In this document: in pieces, positions 51,201 to 64,000 of the stretch | How the letters are laid out: each line of letters opens with the position of its first letter | Position numbering within the stretch: position 1 is the stretch's first letter | Origin: Sinohyriopsis cumingii | Lineage: Eukaryota > Mollusca > Bivalvia > Unionida > Unionidae | Reading direction: 5' to 3' | Assembly (NCBI GenBank): GCA_028554795.2 | Contig: CM068835.1 | Coordinates: 34,938,901 to 35,002,900, forward strand | Length of the DNA: 64,000 nt | The notes under the pieces: model-generated | What the model was told of the DNA's origin: nothing | What the model saw: the letters and a program-made list of their open reading frames with translations, nothing else | Database searches by the model: none | Position numbers and translations under genes: made by a program

Positions 51201-54200
51201 ACTTTGCAGAGGCTGGGTGTGACTTCTTACTTTGCCACTGATGCTACTGCATTTTCAGTTACGATGTGTGATTTGAATCTGCTAATGACTATTGCATATT
51301 TCATTTTAGTATTAATTAATTTGAACTTTTTAATGATTGCAAACGGTGGTTTACCTAATCTGCAATAATAATAAAAAATCTTCTTATGCATTATTCTGCC
51401 AAATAAATTGCTTGGCTGATTTTCTGGTCCAATGAAATGCAAGTGGATTATTATAAAAATTTGGTTCACGAATCTCATTTTGATGCACGCTGCTGATATC
51501 AAGTTAACAAAGTGATCATCATTAATGACAACTTCTGTCACAAATGTGTATGCAAAAAAGGCACTTGTCTCTAATGATTAGCCACAGGACATTTCTACAA
51601 TAATAGGCAAAGAGCTCAGTTTGTTAGGTATCTATCTTTGTTCTTCTATTAAATTCTCCATGAATCACTCTGAACCATTCCTTTTCTGTAATCTACACAT
51701 CTTTAAATACTACCAGACACATCTTTTTGGAGAACTTTATTGATTGTCACATGCTGTTAATACCAAAAAAAATGAAAACAAAAAAAGCTGTTTATTTGTA
51801 GAATAAATAAAACACAATTTCAAAAATATATATCTTTACATATTTAATTTACATTTGTTCTGATATTATGCTGTCATATTTTTGGCAAGTGGCGAATTCA
51901 TCTTTCAGTCATCTTGCTCTAGGGTTAGTTGGTATATGCAAAATGTGTCCAGTCATGCTAAAAAGCACAAGCTAAAAACATGTACAAACCACACTGCATT
52001 ACATCTACATGACAAGATAAAGAAACAGTACACACTAGTGACTGCAAGCAATGTTTGTTTACTGGTTTTGCCTATTTCATAAAGTTTATTTTAAATTTTC
52101 AGGTAGTTTAAACGTAAACTTGCAAGAATTGATTACATATTAACAGTCTACTTCTTATAATTGTCCCAGGAAATGTGTTTCCAAGTCATAATCATAACAT
52201 ACTATTGGGAGCAACAAGGTAACACAAATTTGCTATGTAGCAGTATATTGAGGGCATTGCCATACCATTAATTTTTGTTTGTTTTCTAAATCGTATACAA
52301 CTCATCATGAATCTGTCAGCTGAGTTACTCCAGAGCAAGTTTGAAAACTTTTTTTAAATGCAATTTTTGACACAGAAGCAAACCAAACCAATGATTTTTT
52401 GGATGAAAAAAAATGTAGATCTTCCTGCATTTTCTTCCAAGACAAATAGACTCATCAAGGCTAAAAGTAAGAAAGGCATAATTACCAAAATTATTTCAAA
52501 ATCACCAATAATATATTGTAAAGCTGTTGACACAGTTACTCCTACATGGTTTTTATGATGCTATAAAATAAGGTAGACCAATATCTATATCAAACAAAAT
52601 CATTCACGTCACCTGCATGTGAGTCTTTTGACCTCTTAATGCTATTTTAATTTTCTATCAAAGATCAATAGGCCATACTGGGGGCTCCTTGAGACTTGGT
52701 CGAAGAAGGACATGCCAAATTACTCAAAATACAAATAATGGGCAAAAAGGAATGAACCAAAATTGGAAAAACTGCAAATGAAAATGTATGTGAAGGAAAA
52801 TGAACTGAATTATTATATTTAGTGTTTAATAATGATAATGATAATTGTTAAAAAGTGTAAGACAGATAACAACATGAATGTTTGTTACAAAATTACAAAG
52901 CATAAACAACTTTTCTTCTCATAGCAATGTTTACAAATTGTGTAATCAATTAACCGTACCAAAAAGAATTCCGTCATATGATGATGACCACAGAGAGTTA
53001 CTATGGTCAAAAAGACAGCTAAACATGAATGACTTCCCCCAGATAACCCAAAGGATGAATAATCAGTAAGTCATACAGCCACGCAGATGGATGTAAAGAC
53101 TAATTAAGGGTAATTTGTATTAATTTATTCAAAACTACAATGACACTGGGCATCGTTACAGACTTCATACTGTTTGCTAATATGTAGAGTGGAGAATGGA
53201 CTGTAAAAGTTAATATGAGTCATAAATTACATGCTAAATTTAGACATACATTTAATATATTGATTGTTGCACACTGCATTGAACATTTTGATGATTTGCT
53301 GAATGGGAACCTGACAATAATGCTGTACCAACATCATTTGGTTACTGGTTTCTACAACAGTCTTAAGGTTTATCATGCCACTTTGGTCATTACACCATCA
53401 TTTTAGCTATACACACTGTAGCTTCAAATAAGCACAACAAAAACTACACACTGTAATGAATATTAACTGCAAGCAGTACCTAAATTACATCATTTAAATT
53501 AAAATTAGGCAAAAACATTCACGTAATTAATTAAAACAATAGCACAAACAATCTATATTTTTTTTAGTTTCAAGTCCAAAAACATTCACATACACTTTGG
53601 ATTGAACCCTTAAAACATGGAGTTGCAAAGTTGAGGCTACTCACCTGTAATAACAGTGGCCACTATTCAGTATGGTCTAGAAAAGAGTGCTTATACTCCT
53701 TTGTTTATTTTAAAGGGGTAGTTTTAAAATAACTTTGATATGTTTTGGACTTTGTCAATTTTTTTTTGTTTCAGAAACTATTTAAAAAAAGGATCATTCT
53801 AGTGGGAGTTTATTAAATGCATTTTCCTATTTTAAATTTGCTTAATATAAGCATATTTTTCTGGTTGCCTGGTAAATTAATGCTTTTGCCCCAAAGACTG
53901 ATGTGATCAGAATTATTCATCAACTTTTGTCGTATATATATTACTGGTAAAATGACACACCGGTATATTAGGAACACTGCGGTTTGCTGTTCTGGCAATA
54001 CATACAGCTATATGGTTTTCTGTACCATGATTTTTTTCATGGTCATGCTTTCATCCAACAAATCTCTCTATACTGCACAATTTTTCCAACTTAGGTCAAG
54101 AACCATATTTCATTTTTTTTCCTAGATACACGCTTACCATGAGATTGCAAGAGAATGAGATGCACAGTACCATTATTCGATCCAAGTTTGGAAAGTCAAG

Positions 54201-54974
54201 GCCAGGGGATATTTTTCTCATTATAAATAACATTTGCTAAACTTCACTTTGCCTAAGATATTTATGTTCTGTTTGTAACGACATAAAGGAACACTACTCA
54301 AGAGTCAGTGTTTGTAATGTATAAATTCTTCTAAAATATTTGATTTTTGTATCTAATGTCTGGAATGAATGTACATACAACAAAGCATGCAATAGCTGCA
54401 GTTATGATTGATATTTGAGCTTTAAAGAATAAAATGAGAGCAAAACATTTATACAAACAGCGGCCATGTCAGAAGTTTTCCGTGTGAATTAATGGTCGCT
54501 CAGATCAAAGTGCTTTTAAGTCACACTAACTTCGTTTTCTTGTCTAACAAATATCAATTAAATTCAACTCAGTTTTCAAATTAGTTGACAGGCATGTAGA
54601 CTTGAATTTTAATTTTCAGGAGAAAACAAATTCTTCAAAAATTAGATTGTAAAATTATTCACAACAAATAACCTGATACTGCAGTGTGAGAATTTTAAAA
54701 CACAGACATACTAGAAATGGCAGTGGGATTTTTATTTGCTGACAGTTTGAATGCTTTCAGATGTTTGTAGACTTCTTTCATTCTTATGTTAATTTTATAT
54801 TTTCATTTGACTACCATCTAAAGTCTTGCAAGGTAACATCACTTAGAGATGCTGCATTTTTCAAGTAGCAAGTGTTAAAGAATTATTTTATTGTTTTCTT
54901 TAAGTGTTACTGTATTGCAATATGTATATGAGTTTGGTATATCACAATACAGTTTAGGGCATACTGTTGTACCC

Positions 54975-54977
<3 letters not shown>
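51201..54977. other. No gene seen
   Basis: 3.8 kb of AT-rich DNA. Open frames such as 52878-53069 lack splice context or recognisable domains. The first TMEM39A exon(s) could lie here or further right but cannot be identified. Confidence 0.45.
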
Positions 54978-55056
<79 letters not shown>

Positions 55057-55060
55057 AATG
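54978..55060. repeat. (AT)n / (AAT)n microsatellite
   Basis: About 32 AT units followed by six AAT units. The adjacent AGCTCTAAGTGCTTTACAAC (55,090-55,110) resembles a widespread invertebrate interspersed repeat, unclassified. Confidence 0.9.
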
Positions 55061-57204
55061 AGGACTTTGTATAGCTCCTAATCTTTAGAAGCTCTAAGTG
55101 CTTTACAACATTAGACAACACCTGTAAGATAAAAAACATATATGATTTGATTAAAAAAAACAAACACCATGAAATTAGAAAACATTAAAAAACATATTTA
55201 TATAAAGAGAGGGGGGATGGAATGCTAATGAAAGGTAAGACACACCTACACAATTATATAATCTGTTTAAGAGCAGCAGATAACAATTTCCTTTTTATAG
55301 TGGTTTGTACTCCAATAATAAATACTCCTCCTCCCATCCACTAATGGCACTGTGGGGTAACCTCCCTATGAAATGAATACATGTGTGGGAGATGATTTAT
55401 CAGACTAGTGTATTGATGCCCTTCAGCTTTTCAGTTTTTGTCCACCCCTGATCAGAAACATATCTACATGTTATTTTATCTGAGTTTGTATCATTACGAT
55501 TCATGTTATCATCTGTTACTATTATTCGTGTCCAAAATGTCAGGTAAACTTTCCATGTGGAGTTCTTACACTGTGACAGCTATTAACCTACAAGCCAATA
55601 TAGTATGCAACAACTGTGGTTGGTTTGATTCTTTAAACTTTCAATATTCCTTTAGTTAATGTTAGCCGACAGAAACAACTGTCACATACCCTATTAGTTT
55701 GGAATGTGATTGCACCCTAATTAGATAATGAGTAGTTAACATGTGGATTGCTGTGGCTTCTTCCCTAAATAAATAACCCAACACTTAGCTATGGAATTAC
55801 ACGAAGATAATCATCACCTTGCTTATGGTACCCAGAGGAACAATTTAAGATTAAAATATTTGTCACCAGAAAAAAATATAACATTCAAATACAGCTGTAA
55901 CATACTAATTTTTTTAACATATTTGTTCAGTGGCTCAAGTAGGTGTTCACATTGTGAAAATAGTGGTATTTATTATTTTATGGCTGCCCCAGGGCACTGG
56001 ATAATGGATTTTTCTACCCTGATCTGAGTTGTCAATCTATATAATCAATACATTCTTTAAAAAAAAATCTGTCTGTATGACCCTCTGTCTCTTTTGTGTA
56101 ATTGTGCAGAATCAATGTGATCTTAGTTTTTATGATATATGACCACACAATTGTGCAGGTAAAAAAAAAGTAAATCTTCCAACTTTTATAAATTTGACAA
56201 CATCCACCCAAGTACATCAGGCATTAGCAAAAGTAGGGAGTGTTTTTGGATAGAGAAGATTTAGCAGAAGATAAAGAATTAGAAACACTGAAAAACAAAG
56301 TATATTTTATGGTACAAATGATATTTTATGGTAATTAACTTTTTCGACTGATTCAATCAATTATTAATTTAAATATATTTAGGTCAATTCTTTAACCTAA
56401 TTTATTTTTTAACTATGTAGGTAAATCTGCATATTCTTCAATTACCGGTATTCCGGATTTTCCATCACTGAACATAGCAACGATATGCACAACTAATTTC
56501 ATACATATACCCAATCTCGCGAAAACTTGACTAGTTCCCGTTTTAAGTAAGATATATGCTAACGTGAGATAAATGGCGTTTTCAACAGAATGTGAACTTC
56601 GTAGTCCGGAAACGAGATCTTATTGTTTTATTCAGAAACTAATACACATATTTCATGAATCTTAAAGCTACGAGAACATTTTAAATAATAGTAAAAACTA
56701 AAGTACTGTGAGTTATATGATCCGTACTACCAGCTGTTATAATTCACTGCAATGTTTAGTTTTTCCCTTAGTAAAATGAAGTCGCATGGTTAAAATACAT
56801 AGTGTAATAACTTAATTGGTATGATGAACCTAACTGTACGTTTATAGTGAATTTGACAGGCAGTTGCAATCAATCCAGATTTTCAATCACTTGTTTTTCT
56901 TCATGCATTTTGGCTCAATTATTTACCCATTTCCCATTCCCTTATGAGAGTTAGATGAATACGATGATGTCTGCAGTCTTGACAAAATTCTTCGACCTGC
57001 AGGCATTTTTACTAAAATTTAGATCCATGAACAGAGATTTCATCCGCAAGTTTCTTGCGGAAATCGATAGACTGAGTAGTTTAAACTTATTCACAAATTT
57101 TATATTTAAGAATGTTTACAAAACCAGTCTGCAGAGTGAACGTTAAAAAAAAAAATCTCCATGTTTTTATTCGTGTCGATCGTGAAGCATTTTATCTAGC
57201 AGAA
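55061..57204. other. Intergenic/upstream region of LTO1, no complete gene seen
   Basis: AT-rich, becoming less so near 56,450-57,200 as expected for a promoter region. 57042-57060 is a strong hairpin, TCCGCAAG-TTT-CTTGCGGA, about 145 bp upstream of the LTO1 ATG. Confidence 0.45.
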
Positions 57205-57272
57205 ATGTTCCAAGATGGGATGAAAAGTGATACTGACGATATTTTCCATGATGTTGTTATGTCAGAGGAAAG
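57205..57272 (+). CDS. LTO1: LTO1 (ORAOV1) homologue, first coding exon
   Basis: ATG at 57205-57207, 22 codons plus two bases, donor AG/GTAAAT. Encodes MFQDGMKSDTDDIFHDVVMS and EE, matching the DIFDxIVMxEER start of LTO1. With YAE1, LTO1 is an adaptor that recruits ABCE1 (Rli1) to the cytosolic iron-sulfur assembly targeting complex. Upstream sequence is open but has no nearer ATG. The split Arg codon is completed by the second exon. Confidence 0.85.
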
Positions 57273-58674
57273 GTAAATATAAATGAGTGGAACTAAAGGA
57301 AAAGAAGGTGCCATGTTATCGTTTTGCGGTGTAAATATAGATTGTGTCCTTTTATAATTTTATCCGAACGCATAATCAGTTATAAATAAATAAAATAGCA
57401 ATACGACAGTTACTAGACACATTGGGCCATTTCAGGGTGACATCTCATTTAGTGTAGGTGAAAATGTGGCCCATTTTCTCACAGAAGGACTGAGCTAGCT
57501 GCCAGACAACCGTTTACGGCACGATCTTTACTTTTAAAAGTGTAGTTTTGTTTTTACTGAGCAAAGTTATAGTTAGTCCTACAACGTAAGACACATCACC
57601 TGACATTTTTGTTCTGGGGGAGGGGTGATGTGTCTTACTGCCTAACTAACGTCGCTGTGTAGCGTATTTTTATGTCGACTAACAGTGTAACGAAAGTCAG
57701 ATTTTCAGAAATATCACACACAAGTGGCAACCAATAACGACGCTTTTCTACAAAGTAAAGTTATAATGTTTTTATCAGATTTTATTTACCCTTGTGTCTT
57801 TTCTCTAATAAATTAAAATTCTCACAAAAGAAATGGACCTGTTTTAAAGTTTTGTAGGCCTACATTTCAGTTCACTGGAAAGCGATGAAAGGGGGGAATG
57901 CCAAAATCGGGTTAAGTTGAAATATTATTCTCAAATGAAACGAATAAAAATATATTATGCCTATTGGAACTGTAAGCAATATTTTGTTTCATTCAAGAAA
58001 CATATCCCCAACATGAACCTACTTAAACATACTTCGGTATACCACAACTATTGTTGCATTTGCAACAAATTCAGCTGTATGTCAATGGAACATGAAAATA
58101 TGTCCATTTACTAGTGTCTTATTTTCATTCTGCCAGGATAAAGACAGCATAGTAAGTATATTAATTCAACATAAATTAGTGGAAGAGTGTCGATATAGGC
58201 TGCCAGTGTGTGAGACATTGCTGAAAGTTTGACTACTCATTCCGATGTCAACTGACATCAGAACACGCTATAAAGGCCGTTATTTGGGTAGTAAGACAGC
58301 ATTAAAACAAAAACAACATGTGCTATGTCTTACATTGTAGGACTAAGTTATAGCAAGAGTCGAAAGGGTCATGTAAGTGCATTACTGATATAAATTTAAC
58401 AATTAATTTTAGTTTTAAAATTTAATTGTAATATAGTTCTAAGAAAGTTTATTCAATGTGATTTTGAGTGATTTGCACACCAATTGTCATAAATAAATTT
58501 CCGGACGAAACTTATCAGTCTCCCTGGAATTGTTTGCAATGTAGTTTGGCATTAGACTGGGTCAAGAAAGTTGATACTGGTGCAGAGGGAGTACAGTCCC
58601 GTAAGCAAGAATTCACACGCATTTTCAGTTATCTCCCACATACCATACATAAGATATATACAAAATTACATAAT
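57273..58674. other. LTO1 intron 1, first part; nothing recognised
   Basis: AT-rich DNA without exons or repeats that I can support. Confidence 0.5.
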
Positions 58675-58822
58675 TACAGTAAAACCTGTTTTGAGAGACC
58701 ACATTCTTAGTGCACCAATTTATTAATTATATTGCATTGTGACCTGTTGTGGGAGAACACCTGTCTTGAGAGACCATAATTTTTTGGCAAAAGAGGTGGT
58801 CTTTAAGACAGGTTCTACTGTA
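58675..58822. repeat. 148-bp MITE with about 27-bp terminal inverted repeats
   Basis: Left end TACAGTAAAACCTGTTTTGA; the right end read in reverse, TACAGTAGAACCTGTCTTAA; both continue to GACCAC. The inner GACCTGTTGTGGGAGA segment repeats the end motif. Non-autonomous DNA transposon in LTO1 intron 1. Confidence 0.88.
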
Positions 58823-61685
58823 CCTCTAATTTATTGGACTTGTTTGGCTGGTTTTTTCTTCTTTTCTGCAGGTATTTTGCCTGGCTTTGTTTATAAATAA
58901 CGACATTGTTGTGTGTCTGTTTATGTTTGTTTTACAACTTAACAAGTTAACAGCAGGCACTTTTCCTGTTACATCATAGCATGCGATAAATGTGATCACC
59001 ATGACTGGGCGACTTAAGTCTAAAAATGTCAATGTATGTTATCACTGAATTTGCCTTTAAGCATTTCTTGTTGAATTTATACAATAATCTTCAATTAAAT
59101 TCTGATGGACAAGGAACAAAATTAAGTGGATAAATACCACTGAAAGGTATGTGTAATCAAATTCTCCCAAATGATACTTGTAGCTTCAAAAATTTATTCA
59201 GTGCATACATGATCAATGTGAGTTGTGCTATAAAACTTAGTGGTTATAATAAGGAAAATCTTATACTGTTGTATCATCAGTTTTTGTGGGGGATCAATTT
59301 TCGTGGTTTTCATTGTTGCCCCGAACCATGAATTTATACCCCCAGCAAAAAATGAGCCACGTAGGATGATGACCCCCCCCATTTTTTTTAAAGTGTTTCA
59401 TTCCTAGAGATTAATACAGCTACTAGTATTTGATAAATCAAAGTCAATACTGTAATCTGGTAATTAAATATTGGCTTTTACATGTGTTTGTTTTGTTTTT
59501 TATTTTAAACTTTTGAAACAAGAATTATAAATAATTTTATATTGTTTCAATGCACACGTTTGATAAGGTATCCGATAGCTGTAATTTTACAGTCACTGCC
59601 TTAAATCGATATGTGAGGTAAGTAAGGATAGAGAGAAAATAGAGAAAAAGCATAACGTATTAAAACAATAGTAATACTGAAAATGAAAGAAAAAAATAGT
59701 CAAATAACAGTATATGAAAATTAAATTTAATGCTTCTTCAAATCAATCCTTCATTCGAGTACAACTGTTGTTGAAACATTTAAATCCTTCTGAATGCATA
59801 TTTCATTTTATCCATGCACTTTTAATCCAAAAGAACAACAATCCTGTAAAACACTATAACTATTTCTTGAAACACTATTTATAGCATAGTATTAAAGCTC
59901 ACACTTCACATTTTTGGACAAAGCCACTGTATCAACATCGTGTCGATCAAGTCTCATGGTACTCACCAATGCTTCTCAGGTAAATAATCCCCATTTTGCT
60001 GAATTAAACAAGCCCAGCTTTCTCAGTACCACTGATAATTAGGTCCGGTCTTTCACTCATTATCCATTCAGAGTGAACTGACTTGATTAATGAGGTTGCA
60101 AGGTTTACTAATACTGTGCACTGATCATCACCAGTAACATCTTTTTCCGTAATGGCATCCATGACCTATTTAGCATATACCACTTGTGGAAGTGTGACTT
60201 AATTCTACTTTAATAACCGATTGGTCTAGTGTGGTTGGTTGTGTCAGCTTCCTTTCATGTTGAGCACTCAAACATAAACATAGTGAAAGTGAATAATCTT
60301 GACAGGTGTTTTGTTTGTGCTCATGGAGATGGAAGTATTGTTTTAGTGTTGTTGGCTGTGTCTACTTTGACTGATGTTATTCACTTGGTCAAAAACATGG
60401 TGTAAGTATTGAACTTGCCAGGTCTTTAATTTGTGCTCATTTAGGTGGTAGTATTGCTTTAAATATTAAAGTGACTGCCATTTGCGTCAGCATAGTTTTA
60501 TTCTTTTGTATTCTTTATTTTGGGTATTTGTAGAGGTTAAACCATGAAATTAAATACCTACTAATATACAAACTTTGACAGACAAAACCATGAATTTAAG
60601 TACCCACAAAAATGACCTTTTAACAAAACCACGAAAATTGAGCCCAGCGAAAATAAATATTACAGTATCTCTAACTTTATAAAATCCTGCTATGAACTTA
60701 GAATTCATAATGTGCGTCAGCTGATGCAAACTCCTTCAAGATACTGCATCAGTTGCCACAACCATTTACCATCCAGTGGTTACTTATTCATGACTAGCTG
60801 TGATATCATACCATGAAAGTATATATGACACTTTCTGAAAAAAATGACTTGAATCATCTGCAAGTCCAGCAACCCAAAAATCTCGATTTGCAGGAGCATG
60901 CATTCCTGCAATCATTATGAGGATAGACCTAAAAATCTTGTAACACAAGAACTTTTTGAACTACAGGATCTGGACATCAGTCCAACAGAAACAGGTCAAG
61001 TTAAGAATTCAGAAAGATAAACAAAATGGTTTTGATTGGATTTGCCATGCTTAAAATTAATAAAAAAATTAGAGGACTTCAAAGCCTTCATGTTCAGACA
61101 AACAAAGGTGCAAGAATAAGTACCATTTGTTACAGAATTAGAGAAATGAATCTGTCTCAATATTCAAACAACATAGTACATGTTCGAGATAATGATGATA
61201 GTGTCTGACACTTTCTATAAGAAACTGCACATGAATATGACAGGCTTATATATGATACAGTATATGTCACAAAACTGATTTTGCTATGAACATAATTGTG
61301 TCAGGAATACTGCCAAGGTCTGATGTGGATGAACAATACTTGTGAACATCACAATTTATTTTTTATAGAACACTATGCTTGCTATTATTCTCAAAATGGT
61401 GAGTTGACCGAACTTTTGTAGTTCCATTAAAAACATTGATTATTATAATAATCTGTATATTGTACATAAGTACATCTACATTATAGAGAATTCCTGCAGA
61501 TGGAATTGTTTTGTACTAAATCAGTTACTTTCAATAAATAATGCATCATTATTATTAATATTATTACTTATATCAAAATTTTGTTATATTAGATGTTTTT
61601 AAATTGAATATTGATATATACATGAGCCTAAAAAATATTGTAAAATGTGTATGACTATGTGAATAAGAATTCCCTCAAATTTCAG
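58823..61685. other. LTO1 intron 1, remainder; nothing recognised
   Basis: 2.9 kb of AT-rich sequence, short C8 and T-rich tracts near 59,370; no exon identified. Confidence 0.5.
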
Positions 61686-61791
61686 GAGCCAAGTAGAGGG
61701 TTACCAGGAGGGACTTGTGATTGGGAAAAAAGCAGGTCTTCAGGAAGGTTATCGTCTTGGCTGGGAAAAAGGAGCAGCTATAAATTCAGAG
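61686..61791 (+). CDS. LTO1: LTO1 homologue, second coding exon
   Basis: 106 bp, acceptor AATTTCAG, donor GTTAAT. It completes Arg and then encodes SQVEGYQEGLVIGKKAGLQE and GYRLGWEKGAAINSE, the Gly-every-fourth-residue (deca-GX3) repeat diagnostic of Yae1/LTO1 proteins. Length and phase fit the first exon exactly. The C-terminal exon(s) are not in the window. Confidence 0.9.
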
Positions 61792-61850
61792 GTTAATTTG
61801 CATTTGTTTTCTTTTTCTTTCTTCCTCTTCTATTTTATACAGTATCCTGT

Positions 61851-61996
61851 GTGTGTATGCACCCCTCATGCACAATGGGTTCCATTAACATAAACCGCAC
61901 TAGAGTGAGGGCATGACGTGTGTATGTGTATGTATATATGCACCCTCGCACACAGTGGGGTCCAGTAACATAGACCGCACTATAGTGAGGGCATGA
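61851..61996. repeat. Two-copy duplication of about 74 bp
   Basis: TAACATAAACCGCACTAGAG and TAACATAGACCGCACTATAG, each preceded by GTATGCACCC/ATATGCACCC and followed by TGAGGGCATGA. Confidence 0.75.
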
Positions 61997-62090
61997 AAAA
62001 TGAAGAAGGAGGTGCCATCCCAGCTAGATGTTTGATTTGATATGACAATTGGGGGGTTGTGGCACTGGTTAACCCTCTTTACCTCATGCA

Positions 62091-62221
62091 AGTGCCTTTG
62101 GATGCCTCTACTCCATTCTCGTGGAAGCGCCTTTGGATGCCTCTACCCAATTCGCATGGAAGCACCTTTGGACGCCTCTACACCATTCTCATGGAAGTGC
62201 CTTTCGACGTCTGCTGTAAAC
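62091..62221. repeat. 36-bp minisatellite, four copies
   Basis: Unit GTGCCTTTGGATGCCTCTAC plus CCATTCTCGTGGAA; starts at 62091, 62127, 62163 and 62199. The 36-bp period keeps a reading frame open, but there is no splice or start context. Confidence 0.85.
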
Positions 62222-63045
62222 ATCAGCCATTTTAAGCGGGTTTTCATAGCACCACCTTCGGTGAAAATCCCCTATTAGCTACTACATTCATTGGTGTGAA
62301 TGACCAGTACATCTGACTATGTGTTCGCTCTTTATGCTCTGGTCAAAATCTTCTATTTAAAGTAACTGGGTTGTATTCTCCACTCTCTAAAATGGAGCTC
62401 GCGGATTTTGTTCAGTACTTACTTGAGTTTTAATGATTAGAATCACAACTATGAAAGCTTAAATAACTTAGGTAAAGGCTCTGATCTTGATGTAGGCAGA
62501 AATTAGTTTTTATAAATTTTCAAATTCAGATGATTTAGTGATGTAGACACAGACAAAGAGCTTGTAAATTTCAAGTATGAGAAATGACAGCTATGGTTGT
62601 TCACTTGGCTACACTGACTTGACGGTGAATGAGTTCTCTCAAGATTTTAAAGCACATAAAATTTCTTCTGTAAAAAATAATTATACAGCTGTAACAATCG
62701 GATTTTGCTCTTAAATCTTTCCGTATGTAATATATGTGTACCAGATATGTAAAATGGTTAAAATTGCTGTTTAACATAACATACACTACACTGCTTAACA
62801 GTTAACAGGCAGGTCTATGTGTATAGAGTTGAATAGGTAACAGGTATTTTATTTATAGCACACTGCACTGGGTAACTTTGCTGCATGTATATCAAAGGGC
62901 TAAAAAGCCTTACATTCTATGAGGTAAAGGGTTAATGACTAAATATTCACTTTATAATTATAATTGCATTCGGAAAATTGTCAATAAATGGCATTTTCTA
63001 ATGAAATTGTTTGCTTTTTGGTATAAATTACTATTATTTTCAGGC
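62222..63045. other. LTO1 intron 2 sequence, nothing recognised
   Basis: AT-rich DNA. Confidence 0.5.
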
Positions 63046-63365
63046 ACTCCGGTGGCCTAGTAGTTAGAGCATCCACCTTGGATGCTGGAAGTCATGGGTT
63101 TGAACCCCGGCCAAGTAATACCAAAGACTTATAAAAATGATACTTACAGCTGCCTCACTTGGTGCCCAGCTTTAAGAGGTTAGTGTTAGGACTGGTTGGC
63201 CTGGTGTCAAGATAATGTAACTGGTTGGTACATCATACTATATGCCTGCAGCATGATGCCCCAGTGCTAGACATCACTATAAACTGCCACACCGTAGACA
63301 TTGTAGCGATATGACTGAAAAATTGTTAAAGCTACACAAAAAATCTAAATCACACACACACACCC
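63046..63365 (+). repeat. tRNA-derived SINE, family A
   Basis: CTCCGGTGGCCTAGTAGTTA head, TTAGTGTTAGGACTGGTTGG body, tail AAATCTAAATC(AC)n. Box B GGTTTGAACC slightly diverged. Confidence 0.9.
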
Positions 63366-64000
63366 TTATTAATCCTTTGAATAATCATGTAGGTAAGAGA
63401 TGGAGCAATAATATCAGCAGATTTATCTTTAAGACCTATCTGATTGGCTTCATTGAATCCATAGAATTTAACTTTTTTCACTTCACTTATTTTATCTACA
63501 TGTCACATTAATAGTAGAGTGAATTCTACATTTTCAGGTATCTTAAGACTTAACACAATTTTTTAATTTTGTATTTTTTATAAGTATTTGATATATTGGA
63601 AGGTATATGCTTCAGTAATGATGTGCTCATTGAATTGGTTAGTATTATTATGCATATCATCATTTTCCCCATGAATTGGGATCTTACATTTTCTGTTTGG
63701 ACTAAAATCCTTCAGAATTTTCCAGATTTGTTGTGTTCTTTCTGCATTTTCAACGGATGTTTTATAAATATTTCTTTTAGCATACTGAATCTTAGCAGTA
63801 CATCTGTAATGCAAGAGCGATGCCAGTCATTGACTTGTGTGGTGAAAATATGGGCAGGAATGAGAAATAATGAGAGAGAGACATGCCCAAGCTATGTTTT
63901 AAGACTTCCTCTTTAAGAAGCCAATAAATATTTAATTGTGAATGTACTTTTGGCTTGATCACAAATCTGTTGCAGCTTAAAGATTAATGATGTTTGCCTT
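63366..64000. other. No gene seen to the window end
   Basis: AT-rich; the 63596-63916 open frame shows no recognisable domain, and no LTO1 exon is identified. Confidence 0.5.

Noticed and set aside
62042..62278. Open frame across the 36-bp repeats
   Set aside because: It stays open only because 36 is divisible by 3; no start context, splice sites or homology.

Overview
The window joins two very different kinds of DNA. Positions 1 to about 12,520 are compact, comparatively GC-rich and almost wholly coding. They carry the hallmark set of a Polinton/Maverick virus-like transposon: adenain-type cysteine protease, fibre-like protein, minor structural proteins, type-B DNA polymerase, retroviral-type integrase and A32/FtsK-like packaging ATPase. 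The rest, to 64,000, is AT-rich, intron-bearing animal DNA full of tRNA-derived SINEs, hairpin MITEs, satellites and DIRS and Penelope retroelement remains. The repeat types and protein matches suggest a lophotrochozoan invertebrate, plausibly a mollusc; this is inference.

Polinton part. A plus-strand structural block (1-4841) holds the end of a pVI/pX-like protein, protease, fibre, a two-helix membrane protein, a capsid-associated protein and three small orphans. A minus-strand block (4816-6844) holds an HTH/coiled-coil protein, an orphan, a NUMOD4-HNH endonuclease and a Cys-rich protein. Next come a plus-strand PolB / SF1-helicase / HNH polyprotein gene (6894-10367), minus-strand integrase and DUF5679-phospholipase A2 genes (10377-11818) and the plus-strand ATPase (11841-12509). 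Major capsid and penton genes are not seen and presumably lie left of position 1. Many genes have a frame change, mostly at homopolymers, and the protease has one in-frame stop. Integrase, ATPase and fibre are intact. Small hairpins sit on or near several stop codons, and perfect palindromes lie in front of the HTH gene and between the PLA2 and ATPase genes.

Host part. 12,840-13,512 is a near-identical 337-bp tandem duplication. A THAP zinc-finger exon lies at 13,850-14,173. A TMEM39A homologue runs on the minus strand from 40,519 down to 21,366; six exons with compatible splice phases are identified, while the first exon(s) and one internal exon are not. An LTO1 (ORAOV1) homologue starts on the plus strand at 57,205, with a second exon at 61,686-61,791; the rest lies beyond the window. 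A DIRS-type retrotransposon with inverted terminal repeats and an internal complementary region occupies about 41,049-47,460. A second DIRS fragment lies at 16,861-18,655 and a Penelope-like remnant near 27,000-27,830. Several SINEs have intact target-site duplications, so retrotransposition was recent.
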